Assembly (NCBI RefSeq): GCF_932526225.1
Contig: NC_064034.1
Location: 17,434,887-17,498,886 of the forward strand
Direction: 5' to 3'
Origin: Nematostella vectensis
Lineage: Eukaryota; Cnidaria; Anthozoa; Actiniaria; Edwardsiidae
DNA length: 64,000 nucleotides
Shown here piece by piece: positions 46,601 through 56,991 of this stretch. A program made the translations under genes and the position numbers. The stretch's first letter is position 1. Each line of letters opens with the position of its first letter. The notes beneath the pieces were generated by a model. That model did not search any database. It saw only the letters and a list, made by a program, of their open reading frames with translations, and was not told where the DNA came from.

Positions 46601-49600
46601 CTTATGCCAAAATGTTAAACCATTCACACTCGATCATAAGAAGATAAGAGTGCGCATGCCCATGTCGTTGTGTCAGTAATGTGTACCAGGCATTACGAAT
46701 GGTCATGTCAGTGGCCATCTTAAGAGAATAACTCAATGCCCTGGTTAAAGAACCTGCGCCGGCTTAACCCACATCATGAAAGGCCAAATAAACAATAACT
46801 TTGTCACAGTTCAATTTTTATTCCGATAGCATGTTATGCTTTATTTCATTGCTTTGTTGCTGACCATACTATAAGTCATTGTACAATGAAACAGGGCTTG
46901 ATTGACCTAAAGGGTACAAAACATTAGGGTTTTATCCTAAAGAGAGTGCTTTTGATAGATATCTTGTCCTGAACTGTGTCAGGAAGCCAGCACTGTTAGC
47001 TGATGAGCATATGTGGTTGTAGAGATATTTGTTTTCATTACTATTTAATGACACTTTATAAAAAGCCTACAAGTGTGTACATTATTATTATTTTGCCAAC
47101 AGTAGAACAGGAAGACTGTGACAGCAGTGAAGATGATGATAATGATGATGATGGTGGTGATGATAATGATGATAATGACGATGGGAATGACAAAGATAAT
47201 GATAACAATGATGTCGCAAGCAGCTCTTCCAATGGTTTCAGCACTGGAGGCAAGCATTATTCTGGCTCCCTTCCCATTGGGCAGTCAAACAAATCCTTGA
47301 ATGACTCCTTGAATGACGCTCCAATAAACACATCAAATATGAATGAACCAATGGACATGTCCTCAAGTGAACAGCAAGAAATGCAAAGCAGTAAAACACA
47401 ATTGAGCACAAGCAGTAGTGACCCTAGACTAGAGAATACTACCTCAACAAGGCAACAGCAGTCTGATAATGCAGATGAAAGCAAGAAGACATGTGCTGAA
47501 CAGAGGTACATGCATGCTACTTTTTGTCTGTTACTTTCTATATTGATAGGTCATGCTGAAAGCTTAATTCCATGTCAACTGTCATACCGACAGCCCAGAC
47601 ATTGCCTATTCAATAAACCAATCAATCAATAAATAAATCAATAATTGCCAATTCACTGCTAAGCTGTAACCCATCTTTACATATACTATTTATCTTTTGC
47701 TTTCTATGTTGTTTTACTCTGGATGCACCTCTTGGTTTACTCTGGACATTGCCTTTTATTTAGCTTATACCACTTAAATAGATTGGCTCGTGGGATATCC
47801 TTCCTTATTTTGACGTGTTTTCAGAGTGGTCCCTATGACTGAAGTCCAGGAGCATGAGCTGTTGTGCAGATTGGACGCTTGTCCACTTGCTCTTCAAGAA
47901 GACAGCACAATGAGAAGACTTAGAAGAAAACTCCTCCTGAGAAAGGTATGTACAGGAGGGGAGAGTAGCAAAATGCAATTGTCATACATTCTGTAAACTC
48001 TGCTACACTGGTGCTTTAGCCTGAAACAAGTGGAATACTGTGGCATCACTCCCATTCTTTCGCCGAGATTACTTGACACAGTATGCCTCCACACCCTATG
48101 GCCAGTCATTGCACTTGGCAGAATTTACCGAGGAATCAATGTCTCCCTATAGATTGTATCAGGGAAGAACCTCACAAGGAGACTATTCAGAGCAAGCATT
48201 CATCATATATTGTTGTTTGTATTGTTCTTTAAATGTTTGCAGACCAAACGTGACCGTGCCTTACCGCTGTTTGATGTGGACAGAATCATCTCCCAATCAC
48301 TGAGAACTATCAGTGGTTATGCATTCATTGATGGCAATGTGGTACCCAAAAAGGTGGGTACCATAAACGGTCCTTAGAATAATTCTAGTTCTAGTCTTCA
48401 AGTCTTGTTATTTTTGAATAGCATTATTATTGGTGTGAAACCCCCTAAAAATATCAGAATCAGAATATTCACAGTACTCCCCCTAAGGGAAAAGAATTTT
48501 ATATCCTAAAAGATAAGATGGTCACCATACTTCCTTCTTGGGCGACAGAAAAGATCCATCGAGTACTTATGCTTGTTATCATTACAAAATTCAAAATTCA
48601 TTTGATCACTGTTGCTTTGTTCCTAAGGAGGATCCTTCTAAGCTGGACAGCTGTTTCTTTGAGAAAAGCACGGAACAGGTATTTACTATATTTTGTACCA
48701 GATGCTCTTATTTATTCTTTTTATTGAGCATATTGTACCTTGTCTTTACAGAAACCTTCTTGGACAACACATTTGTCTCTTGGGAGGAAAAGCAACATTC
48801 TTGATCGATTCCAGGTAATTTTATTTTTAAAAGCATAGTTTTGCCTATTTTTTTAGTTGTACTCATTATAGAGGTGCTGTTTGTTCCTATAGGCAGCCCC
48901 ACAGATGCTTCATGGGCAAAGGCGCAGTGCTACAAGTTTCCGGCACCTATTAATAGGGGTGCACCAGCACAACCACATGCGGCCCTTTACCAGTCCATAT
49001 ACATCCAGAATGCTCAAACCATATATTCGAAGAGACTTTGAGAGTCGACCCCTGAAACTGAGGCTGATGGAAGAGCTAATGGAACGCACCCACAGGTACA
49101 TCATAGCCGAATGCATGCACAGACTATTCATATGTTCAACAACACATCTGCAACTAAGTCAAATATAACATGTGTAGACAAGTCACATGACCAGTAACAC
49201 ATGTGCAAACAAGTCACATGACCAGCAAAACATGTGCAAACAAGTCACATGACCAGCAACACATGTGCAAACAAGTCACCTGACCAGTAACACATGTACA
49301 GACAAGTCACATGACCAGCAACACATGTGCAAACAAGTCACATGACCAGCAAAACATGTGCAAACAAGTCACATGACCAGCAACACATGTGCAAACAAGT
49401 CACATGATCAGTAACACATTTGTAGACAGGTCACATGAGCAACAAATGTGCAAACAAGTCACATGACCAGCAACACATATGCAAACAAATTGTGTCAGCA
49501 ACGCATGTGTAGACAAGTCATGTCACATGTTTGGTAACATTTTTCACATGGCACATGATTTTCATTTCATACCATGCATAAAACAAACAAGTGACAGTTC

Positions 49601-50736
49601 ACAATAACATTCTGCCGCTCATCACTGAATTAACCTTATAAACTCACCTAGGGGCCAGATGGGGTGGAAGCCACAAGAGCGGCGTCCTATAGACTATTGT
49701 TATGTGCAGCCTCATCACATTCCATCTGTGAATGCCATGTGCCGTGAATTCTTCTGGCCAGGGATTGATCGTAAGTGAGAAATTTTTTTTTCTTGAATAA
49801 AAATAAAAATACTAGCTAAATTGATTGCAGAATCATATTAAATCAAAAATTGATTTGAAGAAAAATTTAAATTGATGATTTCAATATTGAATAATGAGCC
49901 ATTGTTCTAGATTGCTTATTTTACACAAACTACAAGCATTAATATTTTAGTTTTTTCAGGCAACGTGTTGCACTAAAAAGACATTGGTGGCAAGATAAAC
50001 CATTTACACTTATTTTGGAACATCAAATTTTTCGCAATTTCTTTATGTAAATCCTTTTTCTGATATTTGTGATGTTTACAGTTTCAGAGTGTCTTCAATA
50101 CCCGGATTTCAGCTGTGTGGTCCTATACAGGTGAAACTACCTTTCTTCATATATCCATGATATAATGACACATTGTCATCTTTACCACACTAGCAAGCTG
50201 TGGGGGAAGGGAATACCCAGGAAGCCCTAAAACATTACATTTCTAATGGAAAAGCCTATCTCACAGCGTTCTTTGTCTACCCATGAAACCATGGAATCAC
50301 CCTCCTAGCCCAACAATTGATCTCTTACATGCCTGATGGCATTTGAGGCGTCCAACTGCTTGAAACAAACAGTAATGTAGAGCTCTGCTAGTAGAGTAAT
50401 TCAGTGCTTAAATATCCTCTATTATTTAGGTGTTATGTGATTGGCTTTGCATTCATGGTCCCAGATGTGAAGTACAATGAGGCATACATCTCCTTTATAC
50501 TGGTGCATCCGGAGTGGCAGCATGCCGGCATAGGCTCCTACATGTTATACCATCTAATCCAGACGTGTATGGGAAAGGATGTGACATTACATGTATCTGC
50601 AACCAATTCTGCCATGCTGCTGTACCAGAGATTTGGTTTCAAGCCAGAGGAATTCATAATTAACTTCTATGAACGCTACCTTCCAGCCAACAGTCCACAG
50701 TGCCCACATGCATTCTTTTTGAGACTACGAAGATGA
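37652..50736 (+). CDS. KAT14: KAT14 (CSRP2BP/ATAC2) histone acetyltransferase
   Basis: Seventeen exons: 37652-37663, 37795-37865, 42530-42573, 42668-42782, 43060-43188, 43574-43802, 43914-43955, 44538-44697, 47103-47505, 47825-47945, 48243-48353, ~48549-48678, 48752-48814, 48893-49095, 49652-49770, 50082-50130, 50430-50736; about 768 aa (human 782). Order: N-terminal C4HC3 PHD finger (CYC, CTSC, H, C, CANC); conserved GRKGYFRWKEDICQFI/STSWCSTIAGTLSVG block; Asp-rich linker; VPMTEVQEHELLCRL block; SPYTSRMLKPYIRRDFE; DYCYVQPHHIPSVN; C-terminal GNAT domain (FAFMVPDVKYNEAYISF, HPEWQHAGIG acetyl-CoA loop, HAFFLRLRR end). KAT14 acts in ATAC-type complexes acetylating histones. All junctions hold phase except 48353 to ~48549, where the best sites leave one extra base; GTACC at 48358 or AAAAG at 48553 are alternatives. 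Confidence 0.94.
37968..38097. mobile_element. Foldback MITE in KAT14 intron 2
   Basis: It begins AGGCCCGATCCATATGTCAC and ends GGCACTGAGGGCC, with partly inverted GTGCCAAATC and TTCGGCATGGCAC parts. It belongs to the same family as 26181-26289 but is more diverged. Confidence 0.6.
38371..39844. repeat. 14-bp minisatellite array A in KAT14 intron 2
   Basis: About 100 head-to-tail units of GCACCAGTATTACT, with common variants GTACC for GCACC and a 15-bp form TTGCAACCAGTATTA. The core CAGTA-T-TACTG is an 11-bp near-palindrome. The plus strand lacks stops, so very long open frames run through all three frames; these do not reflect a gene. Confidence 0.97.
39845..40139 (-). mobile_element. SINE/LINE-tail-like insertion between satellite arrays
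   Basis: About 295 bp of unique sequence interrupts the array. On its left edge is a run of ATA/TAA triplets (ATAATAATAATAATAATTG), which on the minus strand would be the 3' tail of a short retroposon. No coding domain is visible. The class is uncertain. Confidence 0.45.
40140..41797. repeat. 14-bp minisatellite array B in KAT14 intron 2
   Basis: The same unit as array A continues for about 115 copies. The GTACC variant is enriched towards the right half (about 41000-41710), often every third unit, and the GCAACC variant towards the left. This suggests local unit homogenisation. Confidence 0.97.
41975..42325. repeat. Three tandem copies of a ~117-bp unit
   Basis: Units start at 41975, 42091 and 42207 with ACTAAAGTAGAGGGAGA. 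Each contains CCAAATCCCATTTCATGTG and AAGCACTTTATCCCATGCTA. They differ by a few substitutions and remain in KAT14 intron 2. Confidence 0.9.
44698..45498. other. KAT14 intron 8, left part
   Basis: AT-rich intron sequence with no exon supported. A frame at 45250-45477 is open but is not flanked by phase-compatible splice sites and has no family resemblance. Confidence 0.5.
45499..46450. repeat. Inverted-duplication arm A: ~31-bp minisatellite plus decayed exon
   Basis: About 27 units of GGTCATGTGACTTGTTTGCA plus CATGTGTTGCT fill 45499-46330. From 46329 the sequence is the reverse complement of unique sequence at 49097-49172 (intron start). Beyond that, from about 46397, it is the reverse complement of the end of KAT14 exon 48893-49095 (ATGGAAGAGCTAATGGA shared). 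The exon copy is decayed and lies antisense to KAT14. Confidence 0.85.
46486..46692. mobile_element. 207-bp MITE in KAT14 intron 8
   Basis: The termini TGCCTGGTGCACA and TGTGTACCAGGCA are inverted. An inner palindrome (AGCCCGACATAACGACA against TGTCATTATGTCGGGCT) makes the element strongly foldable. Confidence 0.75.
49097..49540. repeat. Inverted-duplication arm B: minisatellite in opposite orientation
   Basis: About 11 units of TGCAAACAAGTCACATGACC plus AGCAACACATG, the reverse complement of arm A's unit, lie directly after the exon ending at 49095. Unique sequence at 49097-49172 (GTACATCATAG, CACAGACTATTCAT, CTGCAACTAAGTCAAATATA) is shared with arm A. Confidence 0.9.
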
Positions 50737-51092
50737 CCTCCAAGCTTCTTTTTTTTTTTACTCCACAAAGCTATGTGGCGGTATGATTGTCCTGCACTGT
50801 ATTTTTTCCTTGTGTGATTTTTTTTTCTGCTTTTTGATCACCCCTCCCCCCATCGTCCCTCCCTTAGATATTTTGCTTACAAGGAAATTCATGGTAGAAC
50901 AATTACCCCACCCCCCCACCCCTGCCTAGAATTTTGTGAAATTATCTGGTGCATGCTAAATGTACATTTATTATTTATTTTGAGGTACGAACTTGATAAT
51001 AAAATTTCTAAATGAAGTCCCTGTGTTATGATTTACTGTGCTTATGTAAATGTTATTATTGTTTATATTTATGAATTATGTAAATGTTAAAA
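50737..51092. other. Convergent 3' ends of KAT14 and the coiled-coil gene
   Basis: A 356-bp interval holds both 3' UTRs. AATAAAA at about 50997-51003 is a plausible KAT14 polyadenylation signal. Two C-runs (50843-50856, 50905-50919) are present. No gene lies inside. Confidence 0.6.
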
Positions 51093-51608
51093 TTAATAAC
51101 TGGACCCTGAAGGGCCTTCCGTGTCTACACCACTGTCAATTCTAAAGTCTCTCGCCTCCTTTCTCCCATCATTTCCCTCCTTTTCAATGGAGCCATTGAT
51201 CAAATCAGTTTCTCGTTCATTCTCTCCGTCCGCATCGTAATCGGGCTCTTGAATAATATCCAAGCAAGCGAGGACACTTTCCAAAGCGTCCCTATGACGT
51301 GCAACCTCATCTAATATCTTACATTTATTCTGTAAATGTTCCATGAGCATTTCGCGTTCGCTAGCCTCTAACTTTAACCTATCCACTTCTGCTTGCAATT
51401 CGGTTATTTTCTCGTCTTTTGCTTTCATTGTTTGGTTCATTCGAAGAGGTAGTACTGCAAGGCTTTGAGCGTGAGCTTCGCTTTGCTTCCGATTAGCTTC
51501 GGAAAGTTCTTTGAGTTGTTCCTCGAGTTGCATATTCCTCTTCGTCAGCGCTTCAATGTGCATTTTCGTGTCTTCGATTTGATCCTCGCTTCCCCAAAAC
51601 CAACTCAT
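51093..51608 (-). CDS. Small single-exon coiled-coil protein, unrecognised
   Basis: 171 aa in one exon, starting MSWFWGSEDQ. Residues about 10-110 form a continuous charged, heptad-rich coiled coil (KRNMQLEEQLKELSEANRK, KITELQAEVDRLKLEASE). The tail is acidic and Ser/Gly-rich (EPDYDADGENERETD, SGVDTEGPSGSSY). There is no signal peptide or membrane helix. I do not recognise the family. The uninterrupted frame, good composition and divergent position next to 51802 argue for a real gene, probably a cytoplasmic dimeric adaptor; function is unknown. Confidence 0.75.
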   Translation of the reverse strand: MSWFWGSEDQIEDTKMHIEALTKRNMQLEEQLKELSEANRKQSEAHAQSLAVLPLRMNQTMKAKDEKITELQAEVDRLKLEASEREMLMEHLQNKCKILDEVARHRDALESVLACLDIIQEPDYDADGENERETDLINGSIEKEGNDGRKEARDFRIDSGVDTEGPSGSSY

Positions 51609-51801
51609 CGTGAAGGCCCTTTTTCATACACTGCTTCTGGGAAATTGACAATCAAATGAAAACAATCTGTGTAAGAAATGACAACTAAATGTTTCCGTGG
51701 CAGTCTTTCTTGACTTTGAACGTATTCGATAACTTTTCGAGCTGTTTTCGGAAATCCGTCGGATAGTTATCGGAGACTAGTAGAATCTTTGTTGTGCCAA
51801 G
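51609..51801. promoter_or_regulatory. 193-bp divergent promoter
   Basis: It separates the start codons of two oppositely transcribed genes. AAGATGGCCGCC at 51799-51810 is a strong YY1-like AAGATGGC element that overlaps the right-hand start codon, a common feature of TATA-less housekeeping promoters. Shared regulation is inferred. Confidence 0.55.
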
Positions 51802-54800
51802 ATGGCCGCCGGAGACGGTGATGTTGCCGCTGTAAGCGAAACTTTACAGTCGATGCAACAGCAGGCCAAGAAATTTTTTGAAGGGATGTAAGTATGTAGT
51901 GAGTCTCGAACCTAAATTGATTAACCCATTAAATTGATCTTGGTCGCAGTCTTCTTTTCTTCTGAAGGGTGTCCAAACGTGATAAAAAGATATAAGCTTA
52001 ATATTGAAATGTGGATCCTTTTTTAGGCAAATGGTATCGGGAGCTCCCTACACTTGTGAAGATGCCAGAGGTATTGATATGTACTGTGTCTGTTTCATGT
52101 GTTCTGATTCTCCATTTTGTTGTAAAGAATACAGGGTGATGTTTATTACTCATAAAAGCTTAGCTGTGTCTGGTTTTGCTGATGTCACTGCATGTTGTTG
52201 GTGGATATGGGTGGTTTACTTTGTTGTTTACAAGGTGTTGATGTCATCATTAAGTATTGTCGATGCTTTAACTAGATGGGTAATTCCAGAAAATATCCAT
52301 ACCCCAACGGGTGGCATTTTTGTATTCCTAAAGCAAGGGGGGGTTGCCGAGCTCGGAATTCTGAAAGCACGAGGGGGGGGGGGGGTGTTGGTGATTTCGG
52401 AATTTTAAAAGCACAGAGGGATTAGCAATTTCGGAATTCTGAAAGCATGGTGAGGTTGAATTCCTGGGGTGTGTGAGGTTGATACAGGAATCGGAACACA
52501 ATTTGCATCTTACCAAGTCTTGAATGTTCTAGTTTGAAGACGCAGGAAGAACCTAAAAAGCATCCAAGTGAATAAAGTTGTTTGTAACTCTCTTGTTTTA
52601 TCTAGAGTGTTGCTGCAGGTTTTATCTCTGATTTTTTTACGAAAGCTTTAACAACTAAACCGTACGATAACATCGTAGGCTAACATCGCAACACTTGGAA
52701 AAAGTGGACGTGAGGCCACGCCTGGGACTATTTTTATCTTAAAGCCGCATTGTCACCAGTTTACTTCCGGTCGATTACCTAACATATTTTAATGGAAAAC
52801 GCGAAAAATATTTCAAAATATTAAAGTCTATTGGAAGTTTCTTTGAGGATGTGATTGATGATTTAGAGCGGATGGCCTGTTAAATATCTAGGATTCTAAT
52901 AGCTTCTTTTGTCTTTTAACAGTTGAGGTTTCCGTCGGACCTCTGGAAGTAAACTGGTGACAATGTGGCTTTAATCAGGATACCTTACTATATTGTCCTC
53001 TCCACACTGTTTGGCTGCACGTAAGGCGCATGTCTTTCAAAAAAAGCGAAGACCTCATAGATTGCTGTTTAAATCTCTATGCGTCTCTCCGTAACATGTC
53101 TAGACTGGTTTAGAAACAAAATATCTACTACTGATTAATATGAAGCAATCCCTCACAATCTCGCATGTCAGGGCTTGAAATAAGGGTTAGCCTGCGTAGC
53201 GGCGGTTTGTTTTATACTGCGCGTAGTCTGTTAGGATTTTGGGGTCTATAGATCAACCAAGCGCAGGCAAAAATTGCTGGCGAGCTAAAAAAATAAAAGA
53301 TGCTGATTGGCTCGGCTCTGATTGTACAATCAATCGAAAACTCGTGGCTGGCAGTCGGCCGTTTCCATCTCAGGCACATTCGCATCGTTAAAACAAAACA
53401 GTCTGTAAGTTTTAGTTTGTAGCTCATTCGATGGAAACAAAATCTTAAGGATCACTCACGACATGCTCGAGGATCCAGCATACTTTGCAAGCGCTCTCAA
53501 AGGTCACACCTGCCACAAAAGCTTTACAGAAATTAGAAGACCTTGGGTTCATTTAAAGAAGGAGCAGAGAGACTGTTCTACATTTGGTCATTACAACCCC
53601 AAGTAGTAAAATTTCCACGCTGTGGCAAACTTCGCGCGCCGGGAAGTCTTTAATCTGCGTTTTCGAAAAAAGTGGTATCACTGTAGAATATCCAATTTTC
53701 TCAGTTTTCGTAAAAAAATAAAAACTCCAAAATTCGTTCTAAAATATGTTATTTTATTTGCAAAGTAAAAAAAGCGCTATCTTGTCCAATGTGTACACTT
53801 CATGCCAATGGTGTTGGCTGTCATCTTGCTGTCACTTCATGGGGGTGTGTGTGTGCGAAGTCCGAAAAAATGGACCTAATTTTTCTGGGGGGGGGGGGGG
53901 GGGGGGGAATGAGTTCTCTGATAAAAATCTGACCATCCCAGAAAGAACAAAAAGGGATTTTTTTATGCCTTTACAGTATCTCCACGGGATGTTTATTGTC
54001 AGATTTGGCTGCAAAAAAAGTCTGACTTATAGATTAATGACTTACCAGAGTGATCTAGCATATGCTTTATAGTTTTTCTACAAATAGCACGTCCATTGGG
54101 AACCAAAAGTGGACCTTCGACCGTTGTGGGGGGGGGGGGTGTTTGCACCCCCCTGGGTACGGGCATGTGACATTTAGCATGCAGAAGGTGTTTTGACAAA
54201 GTCGGACCCATGGTTGCAGGCGGTGATAGGCTATATTGAATTATTATTTTTTTTACTTTTGAGTACAAATAAAAAGCATTATGCATGCACATAGTGACTC
54301 CCCATTTAATTTGCATTTTGAATAACTTAATTATTGTATTTTCTTAAAAATTTAAACTTTTAAAAATTGGTGGAGCATACAAGAAAAACGAAAATGTTCA
54401 TTTTAAAACATATTCAATATATCTTAAGACACAATTAGATATTGAAACAGCTAACATTGCCAGAAAAATAAAGTTGTGAGGTGTCTTGCCTGCTTGCCTA
54501 TCTACAGGAAGGAAAAAAAAAGAAAAAAATGAAAAGAATAAAAAAGGAAAAATATTTACATATATATATATACCAGATAAATACAGTCGAAGCTCTCTGA
54601 GCGACCGCTTTCGTAAGCAACCAGCCCCGATAATGACCACGATCAGGAATCACCCATTGAATTGTCACACAAACTTTGTAATTCTAAGCTCTCGTAAGCA
54701 ACCAACTTATCGGTGCGACCAGCTCCGTTAAAGACCATTATTTCAAAACACCAACTGAGATTTTCTTTTATTTTTTTGTGCTCTCGTAAGCGACCTCAAT

Positions 54801-56234
54801 GATTTTTGACTTTACAACATCAGTCAACATCGATAAACATCATATCAAATGCATGCTGAAATCACATATAAAGCGGAAATGTTGTAATTTTTCACAAAAG
54901 CTGCCTTTCCAGTAGACATAATCTCAATTTTCTAACTTCAATTTCAAACATTTCTTTGTCTCTAGAAAATGGGTAAATGCAAGGGATCTCTAGTCCATTG
55001 CCAGCTCCACGATTTATCCTTTTTTAGTTACAATAGCCATCCACTTGTTTGTTGCACGCTTTAGAAATCGGCTAACAAAAGACGCCATGCGATCATCGTA
55101 GACGCAGAAGATATTCTCATGACGAAAAGCTTAAGTCGCCGATATAAACGAGCATAACGAACTACTTTGCGTAGAATTAATTGCTATTAAATAAAACAAC
55201 TCACTCTCATGATAAGTCAAATACCTAGTTTCAAAATCAAGCAATAAACCAAAATATCACAGCGTTGTTATTATCACGATAACTTTTAGATTCCAGCATT
55301 TTAATTAAGCTCCCGTAAGCGGCCAACACCTATTGTTCAAGTTTTTGGCGCCCAGTGGTCGCTTATGAGAGCAAGCTCTCGTAAAAGACCAGCTCCGTTA
55401 ACGACCACAATTCTCAGTTCCCAAGGTGGTCGCTTACGAGAGCTTCAACTGTATATGCCAAAAAAATAAGAGTATTAAAAATGTAGTTAGAACATTTTGT
55501 TTGTTTGTTTTTCTCGCCTTGTATTTATCATTTTTTACCATTTCATGTGGGGTCTTGCCAAGAAATAAGATTTCCAGAAGCATGGGGTGGGGGGTAAAAA
55601 AACAAAACCTCCCGTTGTGGGGGTACGGAAATTTTCTGGAATTAACCGATGTAAATCAGGGGCATAGCCAGGATTTTTAACAGGAGGGGGCCCAAAACGG
55701 CCCATGATAGCATTTTCTCCTGTATTTTAAGTAATGTCTCATACAAGCCTCCTCTGCAGGCATCTCAAAGAGCAAAAAAAAAAAGTTTGGGTTTCCTGTG
55801 GCAAAAACAAGCGGAAGTGAGAAACCTTCTCCTTAGTCTCCCTCCTCCGCAATTTTGCCACACGTAACCCATTCTTTCCGTCCTTTTCATTATGAGAGGC
55901 TAGTCTCATGCATGCACTGTATTTTTGCCTGGCTACGCCCCTGTAAATTTGATAAGGTTACTTGTTGGTCAGCTACAAAGCTTTTAATGATTTAATTTGT
56001 TTTTTTCCCACAGCAGACTTATTTGGTCTTTCCTCCATGGTTGACACTCTTAGTGATAATCTAGTAGGATCTGGCCTGTATGCCATCCCTGTGGACTCTG
56101 AGATACAGCAGTTGGATTGCCAAGCAACTGTTCGCAAGGGCCTAGAAGATGCAGAAAACAACAGAATCTCCTTGCAACGAGTTCAGATGAATAGCTCGAT
56201 TATTAACAGGACTATGCTGATGCCTAAAAAATAA
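51802..56234 (+). CDS. Small conserved-looking protein, family unknown
   Basis: Three exons 51802-51887, 52027-52070 and 56014-56234 keep phase (351 nt, 116 aa). The product starts MAAGDGDVAAVSETLQ and has a short helical N-terminal part (MQQQAKKFFEG). The last exon encodes a helical segment (LSSMVDTLSDNLVGSG) and a C-terminal helix (RKGLEDAENNRISLQRVQMN) ending MPKK. The pattern of three amphipathic helices would suit a small subunit of a larger complex, but I do not recognise the family. The last acceptor is a CAGCAG tandem, so a one-residue variant (Ala included or not) is expected. Intron 2 is 3.9 kb and full of MITEs. Confidence 0.75.
52276..52395. mobile_element. Fragment of the TTCCAGA-AATATCC MITE family
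   Basis: TAATTCCAGAAAATATCCAT followed by ACCCC resembles the terminus of the 23484-23693 element. A G-run (52373-52386) follows. The other end is not clear. A further partial relative lies at about 55575-55645 (TTTTCTGGAATTA). Confidence 0.5.
52739..52974. mobile_element. TTAA-flanked MITE
   Basis: The element lies between two TTAA tetranucleotides (52739-52742 and 52971-52974). Its inverted ends are AGCCGCATTGTCACCAGTTT and AAACTGGTGACAATGTGGCT. TTAA target duplication is typical of piggyBac-type transposition. A diverged relative lies at 61995-62180 (shared GGAAGTTTCTTTGAGGATGT). Confidence 0.8.
53000..54583. other. Intron 2 of the 51802 gene, middle part
   Basis: No exon was seen. A 22-bp G-homopolymer lies at about 53887-53907 and a shorter one at 54127-54139. 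AT-rich simple sequence with TATATA runs sits just left of the 54584 transposon. Confidence 0.5.
54584..55451. mobile_element. 868-bp pogo/Tigger-like non-autonomous element
   Basis: It is flanked by TA dinucleotides (54582-54583, 55452-55453). The termini CAGTCGAAGCTCTC and GAGAGCTTCAACTG are inverted. The subterminal motif CTCTCGTAAGCGACC recurs several times in both halves (e.g. 54690, 54782, 55377, 55430), as in Tc1/mariner-pogo elements. No transposase frame remains. Confidence 0.8.
55657..55943. mobile_element. 287-bp hAT-like MITE with 5-bp TSD
   Basis: The ends CAGGGGCATAGCCAGGATTT and AAT/TTTGCCTGGCTACGCCCCTG are inverted repeats. TAAAT directly precedes (55652-55656) and follows (55944-55948) the element as a target-site duplication. 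CAGGGG termini suit hAT-type elements; the 5-bp TSD fits a minority hAT subgroup. Confidence 0.8.
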
Positions 56235-56991
56235 ATAGAATTTTATTTACTTAGGACACAGTTTATTCAAACCTGGAGAACCATTTTTCACTAGATAATG
56301 AGTGTACAAACCAAGGGTGTGATGGAGCTCTGGTGTTTTCCACCTAATATTATTTTGGGGGGATAAGCTGCCTCCCCCAAAAAAATGAGCATAACAAAGC
56401 TGAATGTGAGAGAACATTATAATATACAATGTTTGCTGAAGGGAAGGGGGCTACAAAGAAGATAAAGAAAATAAACTTGTTCATCAAAAGCATTGTTCAT
56501 TGGCTTACCCCTAGATGGCTTCCAGTCACACCAGCTCACAGTAATGCGTTGACCAATCATAGGAAACAATTCACTGTGAATTCAAAACTTGATTGACTGG
56601 AGTGAGAAGAAGTTGTAGCAGTTAAGAAATCATGGCGAAAGTTCTCAGAATACTCAAAATCACAGTTAGAAGGCAACCTCTATTTTAATAGGGCCACTTC
56701 TTTGCAATAAACATTGAAATTGAATTGTGTGTTGCTTTTTTGTTGGATCAGTTATCAAAAAATATTTATACTTTGGAAACACAATACTTGCTGACGCTCT
56801 TAGATCTACGAGGCGCAAAGAGGGCAGGTAAAATTGCTGATAGCAATGGACAGCAATAAATGGTAATTCATAGCTTATAAGACTACTCGAGACACTTGGA
56901 AGTATGGTACATGAAGTACAAATGTCCAACAGACCGCGGGCTCATTCCTTGTTTGCCGGTGAAAAAGGCAAACATTTCAAACTGTAGCGCC
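56235..56991. other. Intergenic, 3' flank and TMEM38 promoter
   Basis: No gene was seen. AATAAA at about 56230-56235 overlaps the preceding stop codon and could serve as its polyadenylation signal. The TMEM38 promoter should be in the right half, without a TATA box. Confidence 0.5.

Noticed and set aside
47118..47300. Alternative frames across the Asp-rich KAT14 exon
   Set aside because: GAT repeats open several frames; the one that continues KAT14 in phase 1-to-2 is the only supported reading.
53212..53427. 71-codon minus-strand frame
   Set aside because: Isolated, inside an intron, next to repeat-like GCGTAGCGGCGG sequence; composition is not convincing.
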